From Methylobrevis albus (lineage in GTDB: Bacteria; Pseudomonadota; Alphaproteobacteria; Rhizobiales; Pleomorphomonadaceae): a stretch of DNA of 64,000 bases. The notes beneath the pieces are model-generated. The model did no database searches and was not told the DNA's origin. It worked only from the letters and a program-made list of their open reading frames with translations. Positions 56,106 through 64,000 of this stretch are shown here, piece after piece. A program made the position numbers and the translations under genes. The DNA is taken from the NCBI RefSeq assembly GCF_015904235.1, contig NZ_JADZLT010000053.1, positions 82,352-146,351 of the forward strand, in the 5' to 3' direction. Position 1 is the first letter of the stretch, and each line of letters opens with the position of its first letter.

Positions 56106-56568
56106 TCCCCTCGACGCGCTGCGCGCCGTGCGCCTGCCGCCGGAGCCGGCGTCGGGCCTCTTCGGCATCGTGCTGCTGGCGGTCGCGGCCGGCGTCGTCG
56201 TCGTGCTGCTGCTGCCACTTCTCGGACGCCTCGCCGCCCGGCTGCGCGCCCGCGCCCGGTCGCCGCTCGCCGTCCTGAAGCGCACGCTGCGCGCCACCAC
56301 AACCCTGCCGGCCGGCGAGCGCACGCTGGCGCAGGCGGCGGCGCTCCGTGCCTATGTCGCGGCCGTCGCCGGACCCGGCGCCGCGGCGACCAGCGGCGAG
56401 GCCTGGCTCGGCGAACTCGACAGAGTCTTCGCGACCGATTTCTTCACCCGCGGCCCCGGCCGCAGCTTCGGCGAGGCGCTCTATGCCGGCGGCGGCGCGC
56501 CGCCCGTGCCGAGCGCCGAACTGGAACAGCTCGCAGCCGCGCCGCGCCGGACGGCGGCCGCCCGATGA
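56089..56568 (+). CDS. DUF4381-like membrane protein of the Bat operon
   Basis: A 159-residue protein with a short N-terminal extracytoplasmic part (DPLDALRAVRLPPEP), one strong membrane helix (LFGIVLLAVAAGVVVVLLLP, about 22-41) and a helical Ala/Arg-rich cytoplasmic part ending in a cap with WLGELDRVFATDFF. Position between DUF58 and the first VWA gene, size and layout fit the DUF4381-type proteins of such operons. It overlaps DUF58 by 17 bases and the next gene by ATGA. The family call rests on layout more than motifs. Confidence 0.65.
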   Translation: MPASADPLDALRAVRLPPEPASGLFGIVLLAVAAGVVVVLLLPLLGRLAARLRARARSPLAVLKRTLRATTTLPAGERTLAQAAALRAYVAAVAGPGAAATSGEAWLGELDRVFATDFFTRGPGRSFGEALYAGGGAPPVPSAELEQLAAAPRRTAAAR

Positions 56569-57527
56569 TCGAGTTCGCCACCCCGATCGCCTTCGCGGCG
56601 CTGCCGTTGCCGCTGCTGGTGCGCCGCCTGCTGCAGCAGCAGCGATCCACGGCCGCGGCGCTGCGGCTGCCCGACGCGATGGCCGGGCGCAGCCGCGCCG
56701 GCAACACCGAAGACGCCGGCAGCGGTCAGAGCAGCCTGCTGATCGCTGCCGCGGCCTGGGTCGCCCTCGTCACCGCCCTCGCCGGCCCGCAGTTGCCGCA
56801 GCCGGCGGCGGCGCTGCCGATGAGCGGGCGCGAGATCGTGCTGGTGCTCGATTTCTCCGGCAGCATGGAGCGCAAGGACTTCACCCTCGGCGGCGTCAGC
56901 GCCAGCCGGATCGACGTCGTCAAGCACATCACCAGCGACTTCATCCGCCGCCGCGCCGGCGATCGCGTCGGCCTCGTGCTGTTCGCCGAGATGCCGCAGG
57001 TCGCGGCCGTGCCGACCTTCGACCTCGCCGCCGTCGAAAGCGTGCTGATGGACACCGAGATCGGTACCCTCGGCCGCTCCACCGCGATCGGTGACGGGCT
57101 CGGCCTCGCGCTGAAGCTGCTCGACGGCTCACAGTCCGAAAGCCGCGCCGTGGTGCTCCTGTCCGACGGCACCACCACCGCCGGCGAGGTCTCCGCCTCG
57201 TCCGCGGCGGCGCTCGCCGAAGCGCTCGGCATCCGCGTCCACACCATCGCGCTGGGCACCGACGAGGAAATCACCGGCTCGGCCGGTGCCGCCAGCCTCG
57301 TCGACGTCGTCGCCCTGAAAGACATCGCCGACCGCAGCGGCGGCGAAGCCTTCCGCGTCCGCTCCACCACCGATCTCGAGCAGGTGACGGCGACCATCGA
57401 CCGGCTGGAAACCGAGCGGTCGGTCGGCGCGCCGGTGGCGATCGCCCGCGATCTCTGGGCCTGGCCGGCGGCGGCGAGCCTGATGCTCTGCCTCGTCGGC
57501 TTCGCGATCGGGAGGCGTAGCCGATGA
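56565..57527 (+). CDS. BatA-like VWA-domain membrane protein
   Basis: A 320-residue protein with membrane helices near the N-terminus (about 5-22 and 61-80) and near the C-terminus (about 295-315), and a periplasmic or cytoplasmic von Willebrand factor A domain between. The MIDAS is complete: DFSGSM (DxSxS) near 94, the threonine in the central loop, and LSDGTT near 200. Proteins of this type are the effector partners of MoxR. The start overlaps the preceding stop by ATGA and the end overlaps the next start by ATGA. Confidence 0.9.
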   Translation: MIEFATPIAFAALPLPLLVRRLLQQQRSTAAALRLPDAMAGRSRAGNTEDAGSGQSSLLIAAAAWVALVTALAGPQLPQPAAALPMSGREIVLVLDFSGSMERKDFTLGGVSASRIDVVKHITSDFIRRRAGDRVGLVLFAEMPQVAAVPTFDLAAVESVLMDTEIGTLGRSTAIGDGLGLALKLLDGSQSESRAVVLLSDGTTTAGEVSASSAAALAEALGIRVHTIALGTDEEITGSAGAASLVDVVALKDIADRSGGEAFRVRSTTDLEQVTATIDRLETERSVGAPVAIARDLWAWPAAASLMLCLVGFAIGRRSR

Positions 57528-58462
57528 ACATCCCCGGCTTCGACCTCCCCGATCTCGCCCTGCTGCGGCCCTGGTGGCTGCTCGCCGTGCCGGTCCTGGC
57601 CCTGATCGCCCTGCGCTACGGCATTGCCGGCGGGCTCGGCAGCTGGCGCCGCGCCGTCGACGCGCCGCTGCTCGCCGCCATCGAGCGGCGCGGCGGCGTC
57701 GTTGCCGGCAGCGGCGGGCGCCGGCTGTCGCCGTGGCTCGCCGCGGCGGTGATCGCGGCGATCGCGCTCGCCGGCCCCGCCATGGAGCGCGCGGACAGCC
57801 GCACCTTCCGCAACCTCGACGGCATCGTCCTCGCCCTCGATCTCTCGCAGTCGATGACCGACAGCGGCAGCCTCGCCGATGCGCAGGTGGCGATGGTGAA
57901 GCTCGCCGAGGCCGCCGCCGGCCGGCAGATCGCCTTCGTCGTCTATGCCGGCGACGCCTATCTCGGCAGCCCGTTCAGCGCCGACGTCGACGCGCTGCGA
58001 CCTTTGGTGCTCGGCAGCGGCGCCGGCGTCGTGCCCGACACCGGCAGCGATCCGGCGCGCGCGCTGGCCCTCTCCCGGGCGGTCTTCGACAAGGCGGCAA
58101 TGGTGGCCGGCGACGTGGTGCTGGTCGGTGACGGCGACGGCATCGGCGCCGACGCCTTCGCCGCCGCGGCTGCGCTACGGGCCGAAGGGCGCCGGGTGCA
58201 CACGGTGTTCGTGCCGCCGGCGGCGCGCGTCGTCGGCTCGCCCGACCCGCACCCCGCCGCCGCGAGCGACCTCGCCGCGGCCGGCGGCGGCCGCTTCGTC
58301 GCCGTCGGCGACATCGCGGCGCTCGCCGCCGAACTCGGCAGCGGCGACAGCGAGCGGCTCGGCGCGGGCGGCTATGCCGCGCTGGTCTGGAACGACTTCG
58401 GCCGCCTGCTGCTGCTCGGTGCCGCCATCCCCATCCTTGCGCTGTTCCGGAGGCGGGCATGA
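57524..58462 (+). CDS. BatB-like VWA-domain membrane protein
   Basis: Second VWA protein of the operon (312 residues), with helices near 14-30, 65-80 and at the C-terminus. The MIDAS DxSxS is LDLSQSM near 106; the later Asp loop is VLVGDGDGIGADAF instead of the usual SDG. The protein therefore probably still binds metal, but with a variant third motif. Joined by ATGA to both neighbours. BatA and BatB usually form a heteromeric complex with the TPR protein. Confidence 0.88.
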   Translation: MNIPGFDLPDLALLRPWWLLAVPVLALIALRYGIAGGLGSWRRAVDAPLLAAIERRGGVVAGSGGRRLSPWLAAAVIAAIALAGPAMERADSRTFRNLDGIVLALDLSQSMTDSGSLADAQVAMVKLAEAAAGRQIAFVVYAGDAYLGSPFSADVDALRPLVLGSGAGVVPDTGSDPARALALSRAVFDKAAMVAGDVVLVGDGDGIGADAFAAAAALRAEGRRVHTVFVPPAARVVGSPDPHPAAASDLAAAGGGRFVAVGDIAALAAELGSGDSERLGAGGYAALVWNDFGRLLLLGAAIPILALFRRRA

Positions 58463-59316
58463 GCGGCCGCAAATCACTGCTCCTCGCGCTCGGCGCCGCC
58501 GTCGTCGCCGCCGGCTTCGGCCTCGCCAGCGACGATCGCGGCGGGCGCATCCTGCTCGCCGCCGGCCTGCCGTCGCTCGCCGCCGAGGTGATCCGCGATC
58601 CCGGCTGGCGCGGCAATGCACTCTACCGCGCCGGGCGCTACGCCGAGGCCGCCGAGGCCTTCCGCCGGTCCCGCGACCCGAGCGCCGCCTACAATCTCGG
58701 CAACGCCCTCGCCCGCGCCGGCGACCTCGTGATGGCGGTGAAAGCCTACGACATCGCCCTGCGCCACAACCCCGACGACGTCGATGCCCGCGCCAACCGC
58801 GCCCTGGCGTCGGCGCTGATGGCGGAGGGCGCTTCGCCCGACGTTCCGATGGCGCGTGGCGGCTCGGCCAATGCCACCGCCCGCCTCGAGAACCAGGGCG
58901 GCGACAACACCGCCGGCGACGAACTCGGCCTGCAGTCGACCTCCGGCGACGGCATGGCGGGCCAGCGCGAGGCGGGCAGCGCCAGCGAGGCGGCCGGCTC
59001 CAGCCGCGTCGACCGCCGCGGCCAGGCGCAGGCCGTCAGCGAGAGCCAGGGCGACAGCGTCTCGCGCGGCGCGGCCACCGACAGTGCCGGCCGCGCCGGC
59101 AAGGGCGGCGGCCTGACCACGGCCGCATCGACCGACGAGACCGCGCCGCGGCCGCCGGGCGAGACCGAAGCGGTGGAATCGGCCCAGGCGACCCGGCAGT
59201 GGCTGGCCGCGATCCCCGACGATCCCGTCGCCTTCCTGAAGCTCAGGATCGGCGCCGAGCGCGAGAAACGCCGCAAGGCCGGGACGTCCGTGCTCGAGGG
59301 AGGCAGTTCATGGTGA
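58459..59316 (+). CDS. BatC-like TPR protein
   Basis: A 285-residue protein with an N-terminal hydrophobic segment (LLLALGAAVVAAGFGLA) and about three tetratricopeptide repeats (GNALYRAGRYAEAAEAFRRS, AAYNLGNALARAGDLVMAVK, and a following helix). The rest is a low-complexity Gly/Ser/Ala-rich tail ending in a charged helix. This is the BatC pattern of a short TPR block and disordered tail. It overlaps its upstream partner by ATGA and the next gene by 7 bases. Confidence 0.82.
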   Translation: MSGRKSLLLALGAAVVAAGFGLASDDRGGRILLAAGLPSLAAEVIRDPGWRGNALYRAGRYAEAAEAFRRSRDPSAAYNLGNALARAGDLVMAVKAYDIALRHNPDDVDARANRALASALMAEGASPDVPMARGGSANATARLENQGGDNTAGDELGLQSTSGDGMAGQREAGSASEAAGSSRVDRRGQAQAVSESQGDSVSRGAATDSAGRAGKGGGLTTAASTDETAPRPPGETEAVESAQATRQWLAAIPDDPVAFLKLRIGAEREKRRKAGTSVLEGGSSW

Positions 59317-60689
59317 CGCACCGCTTCGCCGCGTGGTTCGCCGCGCTCGTCATCATGCTCGTCGCCGCCCCGGCGCAGGCCGTCGATGTCGCCGGCGCGC
59401 GGCTCTGGGTCGACGTCGACCACGGTGCGCACGGCCCCTATCCGCAGCAGATGGTGCTGCTGCGCGTCCGCGGCGCCTTCACAATCCCGATCACGTTGGA
59501 GCGGCTGCAGCATCCCGCCTTCGCCGGCTTCCGCGCCCTGCAGCTCGGCCGCGACCACTGGTTCGACACCGTCGACCGCGGCCGCCAGGCCCGCGGCTTC
59601 GAACGCGTCGTCGCCGTCTATCCGCAGAAGAGCGGCCGGCTCACTATCGCGCCCTTCGTGCACCAGATCACCACCGTCGGCCCGGACGGCAAGCGCTTTC
59701 CGGTCGAGATCGCCAGCCCGCCCGTCGAGATCGACGTGCTGCCGGCCCCGGCCGCCGGCTGGTGGCTGCCGGCGCACGACGTCACCGTCGACGAGCAGTG
59801 GAGCGTCGATCCGGACGGCATGGCGATCGGCCAGTCGACCCGGCGCATCGTCACGATCCGCGCCGAGGGCGTGCTCGCCGACCAGATGCCGCCGCAGCCC
59901 GACGTCAAGGCGCCCGGCCTGATCGTCTTCACCACCCCGGTCGAGCGCAAGACGGTGCTCAGCATCGAGGAGCGTGACGTCGGCACCGAACTGCGCCGTC
60001 AGGCCCTGAAACGGCCCGGGCGCCTCGAGGAGGTCACCGGCCGCAATGGGCCGGTCGCGACCGTCACCTACACCTGGGCGGTGCAGCCGCAGAACAGCGA
60101 CCCGTCGACGCTGCCGCCGCTGGAGTTCAACTGGTTCGACACCGACGCCGGCGAGATCCGCACCGTCGTGCTGCCCGCCCGCCGCGTCGCCTGGGCCGAA
60201 ACCGGCCCGTCGCTGGAGGAACTCGAGGCGGCGATCGGCATGGCGCCGGCTGCCGCGCCCTCCTCGGGCGGCGTCCTCTCCGCCGCGATCGGCCTCGCCG
60301 CCTTCCTCGCCAGCGCCGCCGCCACCTCGGCCGCCCTGGCCGCCGGTGGCCTGCGCGGCCAGGGCGGCCCGCTCGGCCGGCTCACCGCCCGCATCGACGG
60401 CGCCTTCGCCGCCGCTGCGCTCCGCCGGGCGGCGGGGCGCGGGGATGGCCCGGCGACGTTCCGCGCGCTCGACCGGCTGCGGTCGGCCGACCACCGCTCA
60501 GGCCGGCGCGGCGCCGCCTGGTCGGACCCGGCCGTCGTCGCCGCGGTCGGCGCGGTCGAGGCGGCGGTGTTCGGTCCGCCCCGTCCGGGCACGCCGCTCG
60601 CCACGGCCGCCGCCGCGCTGCTCCGCGCCCGGCGCAGCGCCGGGCGGATTCGGCGAGAGGCGGCGCAGGTGGCGGCACGGCCGGTTTGA
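59310..60689 (+). CDS. BatD-like periplasmic/membrane protein
   Basis: Last gene of the operon, 459 residues. Signal peptide (about 1-24, LVAAPAQA), a large periplasmic region with beta-sandwich repeats (ARLWVDVDHGAHGPYPQQ, FERVVAVYPQKSGRLTIAPF, TRRIVTIRAEGV, FNWFDTDAGEIRTVVLP), a membrane helix (about 315-335) and a C-terminal cytoplasmic helical part. This is the BatD layout. ATG 59310 has GAGGGAGG 6-7 bases upstream. Bat proteins were linked to aerotolerance in Bacteroides; their substrate in alphaproteobacteria is unclear. Confidence 0.83.
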   Translation: MVTHRFAAWFAALVIMLVAAPAQAVDVAGARLWVDVDHGAHGPYPQQMVLLRVRGAFTIPITLERLQHPAFAGFRALQLGRDHWFDTVDRGRQARGFERVVAVYPQKSGRLTIAPFVHQITTVGPDGKRFPVEIASPPVEIDVLPAPAAGWWLPAHDVTVDEQWSVDPDGMAIGQSTRRIVTIRAEGVLADQMPPQPDVKAPGLIVFTTPVERKTVLSIEERDVGTELRRQALKRPGRLEEVTGRNGPVATVTYTWAVQPQNSDPSTLPPLEFNWFDTDAGEIRTVVLPARRVAWAETGPSLEELEAAIGMAPAAAPSSGGVLSAAIGLAAFLASAAATSAALAAGGLRGQGGPLGRLTARIDGAFAAAALRRAAGRGDGPATFRALDRLRSADHRSGRRGAAWSDPAVVAAVGAVEAAVFGPPRPGTPLATAAAALLRARRSAGRIRREAAQVAARPV

Positions 60690-60753
60690 AGGCGGGCCGG
60701 CGCGGCGCTAAGGTCGTGGAGAAGCCGCACGGCGCGGCCCGCTGCGAGGAGCC

Positions 60754-61119
60754 ATGCCCGAACTCGTGATCCGGATCGACTTTCCGCCGGCCGACCGTCT
60801 CGGCCGCGGCAAGGCGGACCTGCTAGAAATGATCCGCTCCGAAGGCTCGATCACGGCGGCGGGCAGGGCGATGGGCATGTCGTATCGGCGCGCCTGGCTG
60901 CTCGTCGACACGATGAACCGGATGTTCTCCGAACCCGTGGTCTGGTCGAAGCGCGGCGGCGAGCACGGCGGCGGCGCGGCCCTGACCGCCTTCGGCGAGG
61001 AACTGCTCGGCCGCTATCGCGGGCTGGAAGCAAAGGCCGCCGCCGCGGTCGCCGACGATCTTGCCTGGCTCGCCGCCCGCTATGTGGCGCCGCCCCCTGG
61101 CGAGCCGGACGGCGGTTGA
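60754..61119 (+). CDS. ModE-like molybdate regulator, N-terminal domain only
   Basis: A 121-residue winged helix-turn-helix protein: GRGKADLLEMIRSEGSITAAGRAMGMSYRRAWLLVDTMNRMF and ALTAFGEELLGRYR, matching the DNA-binding half of ModE. It lacks the C-terminal di-MOP molybdate domains (ModE of E. coli has about 260 residues), so metal sensing would need another protein, or regulation is metal-independent. It converges with modC, stops 10 bases apart. A ModE-type dyad is present before modA. GAGG is only 4 bases from the ATG. Confidence 0.88.
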   Translation: MPELVIRIDFPPADRLGRGKADLLEMIRSEGSITAAGRAMGMSYRRAWLLVDTMNRMFSEPVVWSKRGGEHGGGAALTAFGEELLGRYRGLEAKAAAAVADDLAWLAARYVAPPPGEPDGG

Positions 61120-61129
61120 TCCCACCGCC

Positions 61130-62206
61130 TCACTCGGCGAGCGCCACCGATTTCACGATGGCATGCACGGCAAGGCCGGGTGCGAGCCCGAGTCGCGACG
61201 CGGAAAACTGCGTCACCCGCGACAGCAGGAAGCCGCTGCCGCAGGCGATCCGCACCTCGACGCTGCCACCGGCCGCCGCACCGATCTCGGCAACGGTACC
61301 GGGCAGGATGTTGAGTGCGCTGAGTCCCTCTGGCGCGGGGCCGGTCGCGATCATCACGTCGCGCGCCGGCACGTGCAGCCGCACCGCAGCGCCGGGACGG
61401 CCGGCGACCCCCGGCACGATCAGCCGCCCGGCCGGACTGTCCACGGTCGTGAGACCGTGCGCCGCATCGTGCGACAGAACGCTTGCCACCAGCAGCGTGC
61501 CGGCCTCGGCCCGGCCGGCCCGCGCGCCGAGCCCGGGACGGGCGAGCACGTCGCCGACGGTTCCCTCGGCGACGACCCGGCCGGCCTCCATCACCACCAC
61601 CCGGGTCGCGAGCCGGGCGACCTCGGCGAGCGAATGGCTGACGTAGACCACCGGCACCGTGGTCGCGTCGCGCAGCCGTTCGAGGAACGGCAGGATCTCC
61701 GCCTTGCGCGCGTCGTCGAGCGCGGCGAGCGGCTCGTCCATCAGCAGCAGTTTCGGGCGCGACAACAGCGCCCGGCCGATCGCGACCCGCTGCGTCTCGC
61801 CGCCTGACAGCCCGGCCGGCCGGCGCGCGAGCAAATGGCCGATGCCGAGCATCTCGACCACGGCGTCGAAGCCGATGCCGTCGCCCGCGCCGCGCGGCGC
61901 GAACCAGCGGCCGTAGGCGAGGTTCTGCCGCACGTTGAGGTGCGGAAACAGCCGCGCATCTTGAAAGACGTAGCCGATGCGGCGGCGATGCTTCGGGACG
62001 AACAGCCGTGCTGCGCCGTCGAACACCGGCACGCCGCCGATGACGATGCGCCCGGCGTCGGGCCGCAGCAGCCCGGCGATGGCGTTGACCAGCGTCGTCT
62101 TCCCCGAGCCCGAGCGCCCGAACAGCGCCGTGACGCCGCCCGCGGCGGTGAAGCCGGCCGCGAGATCGAAGGCGCCGAGGCGGTGGCGGATCGCGACGTC
62201 GAGCAT
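61130..62206 (-). CDS. modC: molybdate ABC transporter ATP-binding protein
   Basis: Energises molybdate import. The 358 residues have an ABC domain (about 1-235) with Walker A GRSGSGKTT (30-38), signature LSGGETQR, Walker B LLLMDEPLAALDD and the switch His in VYVSHSLAEV. The C-terminal TOBE/MOP-like domain (about 290-355) contains SALNILPGTVAEIG and VEVRIACG, the usual molybdate-binding regulatory domain of ModC. ATG 62206 overlaps the modB stop (TGATG). Last gene of modABC, convergent with the ModE-like gene. Confidence 0.95.
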   Translation of the reverse strand: MLDVAIRHRLGAFDLAAGFTAAGGVTALFGRSGSGKTTLVNAIAGLLRPDAGRIVIGGVPVFDGAARLFVPKHRRRIGYVFQDARLFPHLNVRQNLAYGRWFAPRGAGDGIGFDAVVEMLGIGHLLARRPAGLSGGETQRVAIGRALLSRPKLLLMDEPLAALDDARKAEILPFLERLRDATTVPVVYVSHSLAEVARLATRVVVMEAGRVVAEGTVGDVLARPGLGARAGRAEAGTLLVASVLSHDAAHGLTTVDSPAGRLIVPGVAGRPGAAVRLHVPARDVMIATGPAPEGLSALNILPGTVAEIGAAAGGSVEVRIACGSGFLLSRVTQFSASRLGLAPGLAVHAIVKSVALAE

Positions 62207-62907
62207 CAGCCCGCCTCGATCCGGCGCGCGACCCGGCGCGCCAGCCATTCGGAAATCGCGAGCGCCGCAACCGAGACGACGACCGAGATGATGGTGAGCC
62301 GCATGGCGTTCCAGTCGCCGCCGGGCACCTGCGTGAAGGTGTAGATCGCCGCCGGCAGCGTGCGCGTCTCGCCGGGAATGTTGGAAACGAAGGTGATCGT
62401 GGCGCCGAACTCGCCCATCGCCTTGGCAAAGCCGAGCACTGCGCCCGCGAGGATACCGGGCAGGATCAGCGGCAGGGTGATGGTGAGAAAGACGGCGATC
62501 CGCGAGGCGCCGAGCGTGCCGGCGGCCGCCTCGATGCGCCGGTCGACCGCCTCGATCGAGAGCCGGATCGCCCGCACCATCAGCGGAAACCCCATCACCG
62601 CCGCCGCCAGCGCCGCGCCCGTCCAGCGGAACGAAAACACGAGGCCGAAATGCTCGGCGAGAAACGCCCCGATCGGGCCGCGCCGGCCGAACAGGATCAG
62701 CAGCACGAAGCCGGTCACGACCGGCGGCAGCACCAGCGGCAAATGGACGAGGATGTTGAGCAGCGCCCGGCCATGGAAACGCCCGCGTGCCAGCAGATAG
62801 GCGACGAGGATGCCCGCCGGCAGGCTGGCGAGCGTCGCCACCGTCGAAACTCGGAGGCTGAGCAGCAGCGCGCTGCGCTCCTCCTCCGTAAGGGTCAGGA
62901 AATCCAA
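62206..62907 (-). CDS. modB: molybdate ABC transporter permease
   Basis: Inner-membrane channel subunit. Five to six helices and the EAA loop (EAAAGTLGASRIAVFLTITLPLI), with the FAKAMGEFGATITFVSN segment typical of ModB. The most likely start is TTG 62907 (LDFLTLTEEERSALLLSLRV), because GAGGA (about 62916-62920 on minus) precedes it by a normal distance and the protein then has 233 residues, close to E. coli ModB. A GTG at 62946 would add 13 polar residues. The stop overlaps modC (TGATG). Confidence 0.93.
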   Translation of the reverse strand: MDFLTLTEEERSALLLSLRVSTVATLASLPAGILVAYLLARGRFHGRALLNILVHLPLVLPPVVTGFVLLILFGRRGPIGAFLAEHFGLVFSFRWTGAALAAAVMGFPLMVRAIRLSIEAVDRRIEAAAGTLGASRIAVFLTITLPLILPGILAGAVLGFAKAMGEFGATITFVSNIPGETRTLPAAIYTFTQVPGGDWNAMRLTIISVVVSVAALAISEWLARRVARRIEAG

Positions 62908-62992
62908 CGGCAAATTCCTCGCGCACGGCGACGGACGGACGGGCACCGCGATCCTAGCGTCCCGCGCGGCCGGACGCGACCGGGCAGCGGCG

Positions 62993-63781
62993 TCAGTCGA
63001 GCACCGAAAAACCCTGCGCCTCGAACGCCGGCAAGGCTTTGGGCGATCGCAGGAAAGCGAGGAACCCGGCCGCGGCCGGAACCACCTCCGTGGTCAGTGC
63101 GGCGGGATAGATGATTGGCGGGTGGGAGTCTTCCGGGAACGTGCCGACGATCGCGACTTCGGGATCGGCCGCGGCGTCGGTGCGGTAGACGATGCCGTAG
63201 GGTGCCTCGCCGCGCGAGACGAGCAGCAGCGCCGCCCGCACGCTTTCCGCGCCCGCCACCTTCGACTCGATCGCCGCCCAGAGGCCGAGCGACTCCAGCG
63301 CCGCCTTGCCGTAGCGGCCGGCCGGCACGCTGCTCACCTCGCCCATGGCGATGCGGCCATCGCCGACGAGACCGGCGAGGTCGAGGCCGGGCCCGATCTC
63401 GACCGGCGTCGCCTCGGCCTTCGGCGCGACCAGCACCAGCCGGTTGCCGAGCAGGTTTGCGCGCGTCTCCGCCCGGATCAGGTTCCGCTCGCCGAGATAA
63501 TCCATCCAGGCGAGGTCGGCGGAGATGAAGATGTCGGCCGGCGCCCCGCTCTCGATCTGTTTTGCAAGCGCCGAACTCGCCGCATAGGACACGACGACCG
63601 GCACGCCGCCCTCGGCGGCATAGGCCGCGCCGATCTCGTCGAGCGCGTTCTTCAGGCTGGCCGCGGCGAAGACCGTGACCGGGCGGTCCTGCGCCGACGC
63701 GGGCGCGGCGAGGAACGGCGCTGTCAGGCCGACGACGGCGAAGGCGGCTGCGGCGCGGAGGGCGAGGCGGCGGGTGGGCAT
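62993..63781 (-). CDS. modA: molybdate ABC transporter substrate-binding protein
   Basis: Periplasmic molybdate-binding protein that delivers to ModBC. The 262 residues have a signal peptide (about 1-30, APASAQDRP) and the ModA fold: TVFAAASLKNALDEIGAAY, SYAASSALAKQIESGAPADIFISAD and NRLVLVAPK, with the Ser and Ala oxyanion ligands in the AASL and ASSA segments. It heads modABC; modB starts 85 bases after its stop. A ModE-type dyad lies 19-46 bases upstream, over the expected promoter. Confidence 0.95.
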   Translation of the reverse strand: MPTRRLALRAAAAFAVVGLTAPFLAAPASAQDRPVTVFAAASLKNALDEIGAAYAAEGGVPVVVSYAASSALAKQIESGAPADIFISADLAWMDYLGERNLIRAETRANLLGNRLVLVAPKAEATPVEIGPGLDLAGLVGDGRIAMGEVSSVPAGRYGKAALESLGLWAAIESKVAGAESVRAALLLVSRGEAPYGIVYRTDAAADPEVAIVGTFPEDSHPPIIYPAALTTEVVPAAAGFLAFLRSPKALPAFEAQGFSVLD

Positions 63782-63799
63782 GGCGGCGGGAAGCTCCGA

Positions 63800-63827
63800 A
63801 GCAATGTATTCTTCGGAATATAACGCT
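63800..63827. promoter_or_regulatory. ModE-type operator upstream of modA
   Basis: AGCAATGTATTC (63800-63811), four bases, GAATATAACGCT (63816-63827): 9 of 12 positions pair as an inverted repeat. On the minus strand the half-site CGTTATATT matches the known ModE/Mo-box half CGTTATAT. It lies just before the modA start, where a repressor would block transcription when molybdate is plentiful. Confidence 0.65.
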
Positions 63828-64000
63828 GGGTGGGCGAAAAGGCGAGGGAGATGTTCGAGGGGATATGTCGGGCGAGTTCCGGGGATGGGCGTGCCGTGCG
63901 GCCTCCCCCCCTCCCTGTCCCTTGTAAGTTACCTCTGCCGTCCTCTGGTACAGTGCCAGGTGCGGCGTCGGATGCGCGACCGCCGGTCCCTGGGTCGTCC

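Overview
The window is 64 kb of very GC-rich, gene-dense chromosome that reads as an alphaproteobacterium of the order Hyphomicrobiales (Rhizobiales). The evidence is the BcsN-type cellulose operon, the amidase-PBP1A-prfB run, the NDUFS4-type complex I subunit flanked by tRNA genes, glnB-glnA with a sigma-54 type promoter, an OxyR-like gene divergent from a small-subunit catalase, and two kinds of palindromic intergenic repeat that I recall as common in this order. I see no phage, insertion sequence, integrase, CRISPR array or rRNA operon. The species cannot be named from sequence alone.

Layout. 1-4.5 kb: the 3' part of a crotonase-family gene, a VOC protein, a CoA-binding protein, O-acetylhomoserine sulfhydrylase (metY), and a GAF-GGDEF diguanylate cyclase. 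4.5-11 kb: a large AsmA/DUF3971 membrane protein on the minus strand, then a 1-Cys Bcp peroxiredoxin paired with a DUF455 ferritin-like protein, and an M23 peptidase. 11-16.5 kb (minus): amiC, PBP1A and prfB, the last with an intact programmed +1 frameshift. 17-20 kb: rne behind a long leader. 20-25.5 kb: an aminotransferase, a glycosyltransferase, an AGCS symporter, a secreted protein, tRNA-Pro, the complex I subunit and tRNA-Arg.

26-36 kb (minus): a cellulose operon bcsN-bcsA-bcsB-bcsZ-TPR (bcsK-like), whose last four genes are joined by ATGA overlaps; BcsA keeps its GT2 and PilZ motifs. Upstream lie a DUF192 protein and a double cold-shock-domain protein. 37-46 kb: gloA, an M15-like lipoprotein, oxyR and katA divergent, an AT-richer gene-poor stretch with two small proteins, and kup. 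46-52 kb: an ABC-F ATPase, the bifunctional NAD(P)HX repair enzyme, and glnB-glnA. 52-61 kb: a NarL-type two-component pair divergent from a seven-gene MoxR/DUF58/VWA/TPR/BatD operon, with two perfect palindromes in the shared promoter region. 61-64 kb: modABC on the minus strand convergent with a short ModE-like repressor, and a ModE-type dyad directly upstream of modA.

The main regulatory inferences, all from motifs, are: c-di-GMP control of cellulose synthesis; CtrA-like boxes before amiC and before bcsN; OxyR control of katA; NtrC/sigma-54 control of glnBA; ModE control of modABC; and a candidate operator pair for the two-component system beside the Bat operon. No clearly undescribed multi-gene system is evident. 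The best leads are the paired palindromes at 54.0 kb, the CtrA-like boxes, the DUF455-peroxiredoxin pair, and the structured metY and rne leaders.
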